A DNA stretch of 64,000 nucleotides from Tridacna crocea (taxonomy: Eukaryota > Mollusca > Bivalvia > Cardiida > Cardiidae): the NCBI GenBank assembly GCA_943736015.1, contig OX031063.1, forward strand, positions 33,634,172 through 33,698,171, read 5' to 3'. The notes under the pieces are model-generated. The model searched no databases, was not told the DNA's origin, and saw only the letters and a list, made by a program, of their open reading frames with translations. The position numbers were made by a program, and so were the translations under genes. Of the stretch, positions 55,801 through 63,448 are shown piece after piece. The first letter of the stretch is position 1; each line of letters begins with the position of its first letter.

Positions 55801-58633
55801 ACTGAAGTTATTTACAAATTTACAAACAACGAATTGAATGCTTTATCGACTTTAAGTGCTAATAAAGGGCAATTACATAATGAGGTAAAAATAAACGAGC
55901 ATCATGTTGGGTTTTCGAGATTGCACAATGGAATTCACGCTGGAATTTTCCAGAGAGCTATTTTTTATCGTTGTTTGCCAATTTCATACTTTTCGAAGAT
56001 TAACCTGCCTGCTTTTATAATCACTTCCCTGTTTCAACAACAAAATACTGCAAATTTTCAAAAGTTCCTATTTGTCTGAAACATTTCCAATAGACAAAAT
56101 CTATGCCGTCTGCAAAAGGCTAACTAGGTGATTGAGGATTCCCCATTACGTCATGAATTATGGGAATTCCAGGATCAGCTGGGAATCAAAGAATGTTTTG
56201 TCTAAATATTACGCAATGTCTGAATTTCCCTTACAAGCTTGCTCATGGTTTTGTTATATACATGTAGATCCATGTTCGCATGAAGCTTTAACTTAAACTG
56301 AATCGAAGGTATAAGTGAATTTGTATCACGTAACTGCTCATATTTTCATTGTATTAGCATAACGAATTCACCTAGTATGAGACGCAGGCATAGGTTAAGC
56401 AAATTATGGTGTGGTACATGTATATGTCTGCCACGAGATACGAAATAATTATCATGATGATTTTAGAAAACTATCATAAATCAAAGTTTCCTGGAAATGT
56501 TATGTAGATATTGACAAGTTTTCTGAAAAAAGAAATCACGATAAACTTCGTTATCTAGAAAAATTTACATAGATCAGTAAATATTTCAACGTATCTCATT
56601 CGTGCACGAAACTGACATTCGAGATAAAACTTTCTTGGTGATTCAAACTGTTTCTCGATATCTAAAAATAGAAATTGAAGCAGCGATTACGTAAGATTTC
56701 TCTGTTTAAAAAGGAATCATCAAATTTTGGATGAACCGGGTAGTTTTTTACCCTACAACATGACAGTAATTTAAAATTCGAATGATTTACAATCGTAGCT
56801 TAATACGTGATTTTTTTTACCACACATGAATAGAACCGAAGTCTGATAAACAAATTTTCATTTTTTTCCCCTCAAATTTTCATTTATTTTTTCCTCTCTT
56901 AAAATTTTCTGGGAAGTTAACTTGATGTCTTTATCAATCATATCCTCTTGTTTGGTAACAACCTATAAGCTATTACCTTATATCTTTTTTTCCCTAGCTA
57001 CAGCATGATGATATTTAATATTGTGTATTTTCATGTTTGTATATGACTATAAAAGTATGTAAGTTTTTATCAATAATGTAATTCGTTCGTTCGTTCGTTC
57101 GTTCGATAAACAAAAAGACGACTCAAAATGCATCTTACGAACAACTTTTAAACTAGCAGGGAAAAGGAGAATTTATAAAATTGGAGACGAAGACGTTCCG
57201 AAACCTAACCGTATTATCTTACTATACGAAAGGGGGTGGGGTCAATAAGTTTGTAGACAACTCAAATAATTCGCAAACGAAAAGACTTAGAAAAACGAAA
57301 TTCAGCATGCTGATTTAGGTATACCTTTCAGGCTTTCTTGCAACGGAATCAAATATATTGCGTTATATTCTTAAAATGGCGGAGACGTTATAAGCAAGCA
57401 GCTCACTGTCATCAACTTCTGCCTTAAGCACGGACAGTGTTCCATCGAAATTTATGGAGACTTGCAAAAAGTCTACGGGACAAGTGTCTTTCACGGCCTG
57501 CTATATACAAACGGATAAGTCGTTTAAAAATGAACAAAGATGAACACGAAAAAGATCGTCCGGTGTCAGCAGCCTCTGACGTTAGATGTTATCGAATTGT
57601 TTGTGAAAAAAGATGGCCATGTAACTATTCGGGATATAGAAGATAAATTTGACATTTCATATGGCAGCGCCCAGGACATTCTAGTGAAAAAGTTAGGAGT
57701 ACAGCGTGTCTTAGCGAGGTGGGTGCCTTTTATTATGAGTTCCAACCAGATGGGGGATAGGATTAGTTGATGCTTGCTGGTCAGCGGTAGTTAATGTCTA
57801 TAGTGATGGGACATTCCTTTAAAAAGAATGTAAAAAAAATGTTGGAAAAGGAGAAAATGTCACTTATTAGCATTTTCTCCATTTTACACAAAGCTTATCA
57901 AAGCCTTCGTCCTAAGGTCATATAATTACTTGACTCCTTGGTTAAGGATAGATAAGAAAGTTTATAGATATGTGCGAAGATTTATCAATATTTTTACATC
58001 CCTAACATCCGTCTTGTAACCTGCATCATGAGATACACTGTTCCTGTGATAAACAGAAAATAGACCAATACCGAAGTGTTTCGGTTCAGGTCAGCCTGCG
58101 TAGACTGCGCAGCCTGAGATGGTCAGTACTGTTCGCAAATGAATGAAACCCTCTTTTTTTAAAAAACTTAAAGTTGAACTCAGCCCAACATAGACTCTTG
58201 TTATACAATTATAGGCCCTGATCATATTATTATTCTACAAGATTCAGCTGCTGATTTATAACAAATATCCCACGATACGATCCGAGCGATCCGAAGATTA
58301 CACAGCGAAACTAGCTATAAACTGTTTTTTTAAATACGTTTTAAAAATTATGTGTTTTATGGTAAAATGCGCACCTGAATTTTACCACTTTTGTAGAATA
58401 TGTAGAATATTTTATGCATTGTTTTTATGATAGTCTCTTATAATTCTGTATAGAATGGTCATGTACGTGTACTTCCATGCCTTTATACCAGTTGTAAATA
58501 TTGTTGTACATGAATAAGACTCTAATAAAGATTATTATTATTATAAGATAACAGTTTTCCTACCTGCTTTATACAGTGCACTCGCAGCAAGTTGTAAAAA
58601 TAGACAACCTCTAATTAAGTTTGAGCCGTCCAT
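46705..58633 (-). CDS. Nine-exon type I membrane protein, 354 residues (gene-level entry, introns included)
   Basis: Built by hand from splice signals. Exons on the minus strand: 58564-58633, 55427-55610, 53603-53706, 52852-52980, 51102-51284, 50468-50583, 49267-49396, 48290-48301 and 46705-46841, total 1065 nt in one open frame ending TAA. All junctions are GT...AG and phases match. The product has a signal peptide (residues 1-23), an ectodomain of about 300 residues, a hydrophobic helix at about 325-346, and a cytoplasmic tail of five Arg then SRS. Ectodomain Cys: 27, 102, 145, 172, 193, 203, 216, 230, 261, 278, 308. N-X-S/T sites include 35, 55, 61, 123, 146, 188, 205, 225 and 254. The C-x-P...NTSWxDSxKGDVxF pattern followed by two Cys-rich modules resembles metazoan ectodomain proteins that I recall under Pfam DUF7042-DUF7045; this is from memory and needs an HMM search. 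Probably a cell-surface protein; ligand unknown. Confidence 0.85.
47041..47254. mobile_element. S element in intron 8, first hairpin deleted
   Basis: TTGCAACATGCAAATAGAAG to CACGTGTTGCA. Hairpin 1 stops after its left arm, and hairpin 2 is asymmetric. Confidence 0.62.
47260..47500 (-). mobile_element. R element in intron 8, hairpin collapsed
   Basis: TCGTGCGCTGTGAAAAGGAG to TATAGCGATGCTCAT; only ACTCAGGTCCACC is left of the hairpin. Confidence 0.58.
48290..48301 (-). CDS. Membrane protein exon 8: 12-nt microexon
   Basis: Twelve bases (TCCGTTGCCCTG) lie between TTCTCTCTGACAG and GTGAGT, both strong splice signals. With the T from exon 7 and the G passed to exon 9 it encodes F-R-C-P-(G). The length is a multiple of three, so skipping keeps the frame: it would replace this segment with one codon and remove Cys308. 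Confidence 0.7.
48565..49010 (+). repeat. Degenerate minisatellite in intron 7
   Basis: Roughly 30-bp units around CATTCCTATACCTATTTAAA recur a dozen or so times with many substitutions. Confidence 0.65.
49267..49396 (-). CDS. Membrane protein exon 7
   Basis: Acceptor TTTCAACTCAG, donor GTAAGT at 49266. Encodes VSDKDGKHMSIAPMRCQPGQ, then the juxtamembrane part of the ectodomain, ending LIINSVN with phase 1. Confidence 0.85.
50266..50330. repeat. H hairpin in intron 6
   Basis: Arms GCAGACAGTATAAATCAAGA and near complement. Confidence 0.75.
50468..50583 (-). CDS. Membrane protein exon 6
   Basis: Acceptor ATTTCTTTCAG; the donor is best read as GTGGGT at 50467, giving phase 0. Encodes ANGSLSCLTSEKIGSYYYSY and ends FRISCV. 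A donor three bases upstream (GTGGTG) would remove one Val; the phase is unchanged. Confidence 0.82.
50630..50750 (+). repeat. GGAT/GGGT-rich simple repeat by exon 6
   Basis: Imperfect TGGATGAATAGATGGGTGG units just upstream of the exon 6 acceptor on the coding strand. Confidence 0.75.
51102..51284 (-). CDS. Membrane protein exon 5: Cys-rich second module
   Basis: Acceptor TGCTTATAAG (weak pyrimidine tract), donor GTAAGT at 51101. Encodes GMGKEFSVECAHSILGNF and onward with Cys at 172, 193, 203 and 216. An in-frame ATG here yields a short stand-alone ORF, but the acceptor and matched phase show it is internal. Confidence 0.86.
52309..52635 (+). repeat. Diverged tandem duplication in intron 4
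   Basis: Two copies of about 160 bp, each with CTTCTGGCCAACCATCTT, GAATTACGAGAGCTGC and CTCGGGTGCTCGGTAATGAA. Confidence 0.75.
52852..52980 (-). CDS. Membrane protein exon 4
   Basis: Acceptor GTTTTTCCAG, donor GTACAG at 52851. Encodes DISNLTDGERVLVSKTEDLW, then FSDICNLSYVVD and ends ISP with phase 1. Two N-glycosylation sites (123, 146) and Cys145. Confidence 0.86.
53198..53463 (+). mobile_element. R element in intron 3 of the membrane-protein gene
   Basis: CGGGCGCTGCTGTGACAAAA to TTTTCATAGAGCATGGCC; hairpin partly decayed. Confidence 0.62.
53603..53706 (-). CDS. Membrane protein exon 3
   Basis: Acceptor TTTTGACAG, donor GTAAGG at 53602. Encodes RSPNTFKVGTQTYYSFLCL then a Tyr-rich strand-like stretch (KLSAYVYRYFILH) and leaves phase 1. 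Continues the fold begun in exon 2. Confidence 0.86.
53923..54150 (+). mobile_element. P element in intron 2 of the membrane-protein gene, complete
   Basis: TTAACCCTTTCCCAAACGGC to TTTGGGAAAGGGTTAA; perfect hairpin and perfect outer TIRs, among the best preserved copies. Confidence 0.85.
54589..54818 (+). mobile_element. P element in intron 2, complete
   Basis: TTAACCCATTATACCAAACG to GTGTGGTAATGGGTTAA. The C-C-C-A change in the left end is matched by T-G-G-G in the right end. Confidence 0.8.
55010..55400 (+). repeat. Duplicated block A (intron 2)
   Basis: Shares CATCTATCTAATTTGGACAT-like, CAACCGTTACTTTAAATTTC-like, GATGCGTCATA and TATGACATGCGCAGACAA with 60910-61285. Ends about 25 bp from exon 2. 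Confidence 0.7.
55427..55610 (-). CDS. Membrane protein exon 2: first ectodomain module
   Basis: Acceptor CTTTTCTCAG at 55611-55620; donor GTAATA at 55426. Encodes residues 24-85, beginning DAACTVPDRFRNTSW and including the KGDVHF motif, Trp51, Trp56 and Trp68 and three N-glycosylation sites. The other two frames are interrupted or lack this pattern. Ends phase 2. Confidence 0.88.
55845..56035 (+). repeat. Duplicated block B (intron 1)
   Basis: About 190 bp closely matching 58692-58873, sharing AATAAACGAGCATCATGTTG and TTCTCGAGATTGCACAATGG-like sequence; same orientation. Confidence 0.8.
57393..57770 (+). pseudogene. Mariner-family transposase fragment (N-terminal HTH part), broken
   Basis: Frame one from 57393 reads TVINFCLKHGQCSIEIYGDL and continues to a stop at 57514. 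Another frame from 57540 reads TLDVIELFVKKDGHVTIRDI, then GSAQDILVKKLGVQRVLARW and VPFIMSSNQMGDR before a stop. This matches the layout of the paired helix-turn-helix DNA-binding region of mariner transposases (a ...FCxKxGxxxxE..., ...VRxDxxLTIRxIA..., ...LGMRKVxAxxVP pattern recalled from the family). The catalytic DD(D/E) domain is absent. Lies in intron 1 of the membrane-protein gene, antisense to it. Confidence 0.75.
57819..57950 (+). mobile_element. P element, remnant
   Basis: Hairpin around GAAAATGTCACTTATTAGC and a decayed 3' arm ending near CTTGGTTAAGG. Confidence 0.5.
58005..58160 (+). mobile_element. R element, degenerate
   Basis: Hairpin CAGGTCAGCCTGCGTAGAC with a partly matching second arm. 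Confidence 0.5.
58564..58633 (-). CDS. Membrane protein exon 1: start codon and signal peptide
   Basis: ATG at 58633 has A at -3 and G at +4. It encodes MDGSNLIRGCLFLQLAASAL and three more residues: a polar start, a hydrophobic core and small residues before the likely cleavage site. The donor is GTAGGA at 58563, leaving phase 1 (G), which joins AT of exon 2 to give Asp24. A duplicated block (58692-58873) lies about 60 bp upstream. Confidence 0.75.
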
Positions 58634-58691
58634 AATTATTACAAATTGAAGTGACCTGAAGTATATCCACTTTCTTACTAAAGGCGTTTTA

Positions 58692-58873
58692 ATTACTTTA
58701 AGTGCTTATAAAGGGCAATTACACAATGAGGTAAAAATAAACGAGCATCATGTTGGGTTTTCGAGATTGCACAATGGATTTCACGCTGGAATTTTCCAGA
58801 GAGCTATTTTTGATCGTTGATTGCCAATTTCATACTTTTCGAAGATTGCCCTGTCTGCTTTTATAATCATTTC
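58692..58873 (+). repeat. Duplicated block B' (just upstream of exon 1)
   Basis: Same sequence as 55845-56035. On the coding strand its edge lies about 60 bp before the ATG, so it may include promoter or 5' UTR. Confidence 0.8.
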
Positions 58874-59571
58874 CCTGTACAGAATTAATATTCACTCCTT
58901 CCTTATTGTAGACGAAACAAAAAGCTTGTGTGGACAGTGTAGACAAGATTAGACTTCGCAGAACATGCAGTGTAATCTACACTGCCCACTGCTTTTTTGT
59001 AGATTATGAATAAAGTACTCCCCCATCTTGCAGTTAAAGTGATGTGGCCTTTGAAAAAGTTTAAGTTTTTTTTATTCATTATTGAAAGAGTTATTACGCA
59101 TCCCACAGTAATCAAAATTTGCATCTAAACTGTATAGCAAGTGGAAAATGGGTGTAAATAATACTTCTGTGTAGAAGTCAAGCATCTCCGTCGATTCCAA
59201 ACTTTGTAAAAATATAAAATTTCAACTACTCACTATATGCTGATGTTCAAATAATTTTGATATTACTCTTCCCATTCCTGTCATCATTTTTATTATCATC
59301 ACCATTGCCAATTTCTTCTTCTACTTTTTCTTCTTCTTCTGTTTCTTATTTCAAAGGAAATCAATGTGAATTCAACAGAACGTAAAAATAATCAACCCTT
59401 CTATGATTTTAGTTGCAATTGTGGCCAATATTTATGGGTAAAGATCAGACTACATAAAACTTGCACTCTGACAAGGGTATCCTTGAAGATTTCATAATTT
59501 TGTTCCATATATCTAGACCGAAAGTGTCTATTTATCTTGGAGCTGCTAAAGGTGACTTAACGACATTTTGT

Positions 59572-59635
59572 AGACAGTTTTGATCGAGATCAGACTGCAC
59601 AGAACTTCCAGTCTGATCTTTGACCTACACTTTCC
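59572..59635. repeat. H hairpin
   Basis: TTGATCGAGATCAGACTGCA and a slightly decayed complement. Confidence 0.65.
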
Positions 59636-59675
59636 ATTAACCCTTTTGGAGCCATAGGCAAAAGAGAGTCTTTTG

Positions 59676-59743
59676 CGGATGGTATAGACCAAGATCAGAC
59701 AGCACAGAACGTGCAGTTTGATCTTTGATTTATACCGTCCGCT
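59676..59743. repeat. H hairpin
   Basis: GCGGATGGTATAGACCAAGA and complement, about 40 bp from the previous one. Confidence 0.68.
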
Positions 59744-60201
59744 AATATAGTCAGTACGATCAAAATCTTAAAATTCTAATGTACTGCAATGTATTGCAAT
59801 TACAGCCTTCAAAAGAGGTCGGCTGAATTTATTTGTTAATTTATTTTTCCCAAAAAAATATCTTTTAAATAACAAAATGTGGGTTTTATAATCGGCTTAA
59901 ACGAATAAGAGTTAAGTTTACTCGAGAGCTGTAAGGGTTAAATCTGATAAAGAAAATAGAGAAAGGGAACGCCGAATATTTTGAAAATACGCACGCAGGA
60001 TTTTCAGGGAATTTTGAAGTATATAGTATTCAACCTTGGTCGCTACTCGTAAAATTCCTTACTTTCACTTTCGGTTTCCATAAATAGAAACACTGCATGC
60101 ATCTTGTTTTCTATTGTATACATGTATGTATTATTATTTTCTGCTGTATCTATCAACGTTTTTTTTAATACGAGAATATCTTCTTGATCCTTTTCAATCG
60201 T

Positions 60202-60424
60202 TTAACCCGTTACTAGACGAATAAATGTCCACATGTCGAATTTGAAAGCATTTGCAGACGACAAATTAAATGTTGTCTCGATATACAATTTTTTTTTTCA
60301 ACGGTTAGAAAACACCATGGTAAAAGAAAATAAAAATGCTGGTCGTTAGACGTTTCTTCCTTTCGCAAGATATTTATCAAAAGCTTTTCCCTCGGTGTCA
60401 TTAAGGTCGGACCTGTCGGGTTAT
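60202..60424 (+). mobile_element. P element, degenerate hairpin
   Basis: TTAACCCGTTACTAGACGAA to CCTGTCGGGTTAT. Confidence 0.6.
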
Positions 60425-60544
60425 GATACCCTGATCATGTTTATTGATGAGAAACCAGAAGTTCATAGATTCAGACCCATGAGATATGTGAAACATATAT
60501 AAAAACAGTATAATACAGTCATGATCATTATGTAACCAACGTAG

Positions 60545-60762
60545 GTTTGACTCTTTCCGACACAAACTCATAGAATTTGACTGTTCCATTATTACATATT
60601 AAACGCAAGTTAAAAATCTGAGATTTACCTTTAGTAGAGTAGAAAACATTGTGGGAAAAGGAGAAAATGCTGTTTACAGCATTTTCTCCTTTTCCCGCAA
60701 TGTTTTCAAAAGCCTTCTTCCTCATTGTTGTTAAAATTAGGGGTTGTGTGGAAAAGGGTTAA
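60545..60762 (+). mobile_element. P element, near complete
   Basis: GACTCTTTCCGACACAAAC to GTGTGGAAAAGGGTTAA; hairpin centre shortened to TGCTGTTTACAGCA. Confidence 0.68.
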
Positions 60763-60909
60763 ACGTATTTTCTCTGTTACATTGCACAACCGAGTAAGCA
60801 AAAGTAATAGCTTAATTATACTTAGATATGAGATAGTATTTAAAAATAAACATACATGTATATACATGTATGCATAATTTGTCGTGCGTATTTTCCCGCA
60901 ATTTTACTT

Positions 60910-61285
60910 CCATGAAGTTATGCAGGATTATCTCCCGCTAGATGGCATTCTATAAATACTCATCTATCTAATTTAGGCATCCTGGGTACAGAGCCGAACC
61001 ACTTTCCTACGCGACAACCGTTACTTTGAATTTCTAACTAAAATAAACTTTTACTCAATAAAACGCTATACCTTGTGCAATTCACTCAGCTATGATCAGC
61101 GGTTTAGAGAAATCTGGAGCTAAAGCAGGTCTCATTTCTCCTCAATCGCATTGATAAAAGCTATTTTCTATATTACTACTTTATAGAGCGTAATATTACA
61201 GTCTGCCCGCTTTTGGGGCTAGTGATGCGTCATATAAGACAGTCGAATCTTCGAAGAATATATGACATGCGCAGACAATGAGTTA
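60910..61285 (+). repeat. Duplicated block A' (upstream intergenic)
   Basis: Diverged copy of 55010-55400 in the same orientation. No copy of exon 2 is found next to it. Confidence 0.7.
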
Positions 61286-61827
61286 TGGAGGTATTTTTTT
61301 CCTTAATGCCAAGCCTTGGCGTAGACAGGAAAAGTTCACAAATGAAAGTCCACTAGCTCGAAAACAACAAAGAGATACTGTGATAAAATATATAGATAAA
61401 TTGTAACCGTTTTGATTACTTTCCAATCCCTGTCACAGTGTTTTGAATACTTTATGCAGTTGATACTTACTTAATTTAAAGAAAACAAGAAAAGTTTGAT
61501 GCACAACATCAAGCACAACATCAATTGCGCCGCAAATCGGTTGTTTCTGAAATAAGGCATATTACACCATTTCAAATTGACCAAAGTAAAATTTATGCAG
61601 TAATCGGTGAGAAATGGACTGAGAAGCCCTAAACAATCCTTGGAATCTAACTAAAAACTTTTAAAAAAGCAAAAATGGTTAAGACACAATCATAGCCATT
61701 CCTCGGCGAAATTTAACATAAGTTTTATTGGAGCTATGTACAAAAGCAGTTGTCATTCGGCTAATATCGTAAGAAAATAGTAGTAAAACTAGATCTACAT
61801 TACCAAATTGATGATAAAAACTGTGTA

Positions 61828-61965
61828 TGAAACGACGAAAGTTGGTAAGAAATGATCAAAGTGAGTACGAAATAACAAAAAAATAAAAAGTATTGTCGGG
61901 TACGATTTGACTAAAAATGTACGAAATGGCCCAGGTATGAAATGATCTTATTACGAAATGACTAG
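61828..61965 (+). repeat. Degenerate GTACGAAATGACTA repeats
   Basis: Variants of TACGAAATGA recur about eight times at irregular spacing. Confidence 0.5.
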
Positions 61966-62187
61966 AAGCCGAGTAAACAATATGGCTGCCTCCATAGGTA
62001 CTTTTCAAAAGCGAAAAAAAATAGTGCCGCCGCTCATGCGGCGCCACAATAATTGCACTCTTGAAAATGTTTAGGGAAACAGAAGTGCTTCGATCAGTTC
62101 GAGTTTCTGGATTGTCTGAGTCAGAAGGCTTAATACTGTATGACAAACGGCAACATGAACCCATAAGCAAGCAACAAATCCCGAGAT

Positions 62188-62375
62188 TTAACGATTCTAA
62201 AACTTTTGAAAACATTGTGGCGAAAGGAGAAATGCTGGCAAGCAGCATTTTCTCCTTTTCCCACATTGTTTTCTACTCTTTAAGACACATTTCGATCATT
62301 CTAGCCACTTTTAATTTGTCTGTAAATGCTTTGACTTTGGGTCAGTCCTAAGTTTGTGGTTTTGTACTGAATTAA
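62188..62375 (-). mobile_element. P element, internally deleted
   Basis: TTAACGATTCTAAAACTTTT to TTTGTACTGAATTAA. Confidence 0.62.
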
Positions 62376-62555
62376 TTGATTTATACGGATCAATAAGTCT
62401 TCTGGCTATCCGTCCGTCCGTCCGTTCTTCAGTCAATAAGGCATACATTCATTATCTAAATGGACCTTTGTTTAACAAGGCACTGTAGGAAATTGGTGCT
62501 ATCCGAAAATCCAAACCAACTATTGGACGGCGTAGATTCAAAATCAGAATGGACC

Positions 62556-62783
62556 TTAACCCTTTCCCAAACGATAAATTATGGACCCTTCCAATCCGAA
62601 AGAGTTTGCAGACGACAATTTTAGATTTGGAGAAAATGGCAGAAAGTTCTCAAAAACGGTAGAAAACACTGTGGGAAAAGGAGAAATTGCTCGTTATGAG
62701 CAAGTTCTCCTTTTCCCACAGTGTTTTCAAAAGACTTCTAGTGCAGACACGTAAAAACCAGGGCTTGTTTGGGAAAGGGTTAA
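62556..62783 (+). mobile_element. P element, subfamily D, complete
   Basis: TTAACCCTTTCCCAAACGAT to TTTGGGAAAGGGTTAA; one arm mismatch in the hairpin (GAGCAAGTTC). Confidence 0.82.
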
Positions 62784-63162
62784 AATATCATGCAGTCTAA
62801 ACTTAGTCTACAGTGTCCGTGAAAGTGATTGTAATTGTACTTAAGACCTGAAGTGAATACTAGTAATTACCCGAGTGAATCATTATTTGAATTGCGCAGT
62901 TAAATGATTACTAAGAAAGAAACGCCTCAGACAGACAGACATACAGACATCAAAAGATTACATGCCAAAAGGATCAACATTGCTCCCGCTTTTAACATTA
63001 GCATGCCGGTTGTAAGTTGTAACTCTTCACTGCGTAAGTGCGCCTTCAACAGGGATTTTTTATGGTCGGAATATATCAAGATTAGACGGAGCAGGAGGTG
63101 CATTGTCACTTATTTTTGGAAAACCAGCAAATCTATCTGAACCGTTAGACAGACAGCAAGAG

Positions 63163-63202
63163 GGGTGTGTGTGTGTGTGTGGGGGGGGGGGGGGGGCCGG
63201 GG
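63163..63202 (+). repeat. (GT)n followed by a G-run
   Basis: GT units then about 17 G. Confidence 0.9.
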
Positions 63203-63448
63203 GAAGTATGATGTACATGTATGTAACTCAGTACCGCAAATTATCTATTGAAATGTCTATTTCTTTATTTTGACATTTACATATTTCAAAATTCATAACA
63301 TTGAACGAGTCTCAAAACTGTTTATTTGGTCGTAACACTGACTTGTGCAACAAAACAACACACACAATGTAGAACATATAAAAATTTTGTTGAACTTTGT
63401 CTAGTTCCAGTAAATCCAGACGAGATTTGTTATTTAAAAGTCGTTTAT

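Larger units (their letters stand above)
58634..63448. other. Intergenic region upstream of the membrane-protein gene
   Basis: Contains the likely promoter of the membrane-protein gene just above 58633, duplicated blocks B' and A', H hairpins, four P elements, and the 3' flank of the coiled-coil gene. No TATA-like element could be called with confidence. 61290-61820 and 62790-63160 show nothing assignable. Confidence 0.55.

Noticed and set aside
55699-56079. A 126-codon plus-strand ORF overlapping block B
   Set aside because: The matching part of the second copy (58692-58873) does not preserve the frame, and the first part is a decayed P-like sequence.
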